DNA from: Candidatus Zixiibacteriota bacterium
GTDB lineage: Bacteria; Zixibacteria; MSB-5A5; JAABVY01; JAHJOQ01
Assembly (NCBI GenBank): GCA_030631455.1
Contig: DAOVLC010000002.1
Location: 1 to 16,073, forward strand
Direction of reading: 5' to 3'
DNA length: 16,073 bases
The position numbers and the translations under genes are program-made. Within the stretch, counting starts at the first letter, position 1; every line of letters begins with the position of its first letter. A model generated the notes under the pieces. That model was not told the origin of the DNA. It did not search any database and worked only from the letters and a program-made list of their open reading frames with translations. Shown piece after piece: positions 15,672 through 16,073 of this stretch.

Positions 15672-16073
15672 ATGAAGAGAATTCCAACTCGCAGCATACT
15701 TGTTCTGGCCATTCTACTGATCGCATTCGGCCCTACAGTTTTCGGTGATTCGACAACTACCGACATAGTTCCGGAAACAATCGGACATCCCGAAAGTGAG
15801 GCCGCCCATGGCGGCCACCCCGAACCGGTTGTGGTACCTGTTCTGTTCGCGCTCATTGTTGTTCTTATAGTAGCGAAGATCGGGGGCGATCTTCTCGAAA
15901 GAGTCTCCCAGCCTGCCGTGCTAGGTGAACTCGTTTTCGGCGTAATAATCGGCAATCTCGCACTAGTCGGGTTTGACGGCATCGAGTTCCTTAAGACGAA
16001 TACATCTCTTGAGGTGCTGGCGGAAATAGGCGTAATCATCCTGCTTTTCGAGGTCGGGCTGGAGACAAATATC
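15672..16073 (+). CDS. CPA2-type cation:proton antiporter (Kef/Na+-H+ exchanger family), 5' part
   Basis: The frame runs open to the window end, giving the first 134 residues of what is usually a 400-700 residue membrane protein that exchanges Na+ or K+ for protons. It begins MKRIPTRS followed by a hydrophobic stretch (9-24) that looks like a signal peptide or extra helix. A short polar segment with H39, H46 and H49 and several glutamates comes next, then a membrane helix about 53-70. The family-like stretches QPAVLGELVFG (80-90) and IGVIILLFEVGLE (119-131) follow. The latter two match the first core helices of CPA2 exchangers. The ATG at 15672 is chosen because a Lys/Arg start directly precedes the hydrophobic segment; a GTG two codons earlier is also in frame. 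The ribosome binding site is weak. Whether a C-terminal TrkA-N domain exists cannot be seen. Confidence 0.85.
   Translation, partial: MKRIPTRSILVLAILLIAFGPTVFGDSTTTDIVPETIGHPESEAAHGGHPEPVVVPVLFALIVVLIVAKIGGDLLERVSQPAVLGELVFGVIIGNLALVGFDGIEFLKTNTSLEVLAEIGVIILLFEVGLETNI

Overview
The window looks like a Gram-negative bacterial chromosome of roughly balanced base composition. It carries 13 protein genes, two of them cut by the window edges, and I recognise no tRNA, rRNA, CRISPR array or insertion sequence. The mix of genes recalls uncultured lineages of the FCB group, such as Zixibacteria: a B12-dependent ribonucleotide reductase, a flavin-dependent thymidylate synthase, stand-alone Roadblock-like proteins and an exosortase-type polysaccharide deacetylase. 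That placement is an inference from gene content, not a phylogeny.

Layout. (1) 3-5318, plus strand: the end of a TPR protein, an RlmD-type 23S rRNA uracil methyltransferase, then a close pair made of an SbcD/YhaO-like metallophosphoesterase and an SbcC/YhaN-like ATPase with two central membrane helices. (2) 5418-9761, minus strand: a compact run thyX, nrdJ, roadblock A, roadblock B. thyX/nrdJ and roadblock A/B each overlap by one base (TAATG and TGATG), and only 14 bases separate nrdJ from roadblock A. (3) 9762-10210: a control region upstream of thyX. It holds two NrdR-box-like palindromes 32 bp apart, a promoter overlapping one of them, a terminator-like hairpin and an orphan ribosome binding site. 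(4) 10211-14306, minus strand: four cell-surface polysaccharide genes in two transcription units. These are a deacetylase plus a methyltransferase, then, behind a near-consensus promoter, wecB plus a family 4 glycosyltransferase. (5) 14307-16073, plus strand: a good sigma-70-type promoter, the ribosome assembly GTPase rsgA, and the start of a CPA2-type cation:proton antiporter cut by the window end.

How they work together: thyX and nrdJ supply dTTP and deoxynucleotides, and NrdR would couple their transcription to the (d)ATP state of the cell. The two Roadblock-like proteins are translated from the same run, but nothing shows how they relate to nucleotide metabolism. WecB makes UDP-ManNAc, and the glycosyltransferase, deacetylase and methyltransferase look like parts of an exopolysaccharide or O-antigen pathway whose polymerase and export genes lie elsewhere. 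The most worthwhile leads are the NrdR operator pair and the translationally coupled Roadblock pair with unrecognised extra domains.
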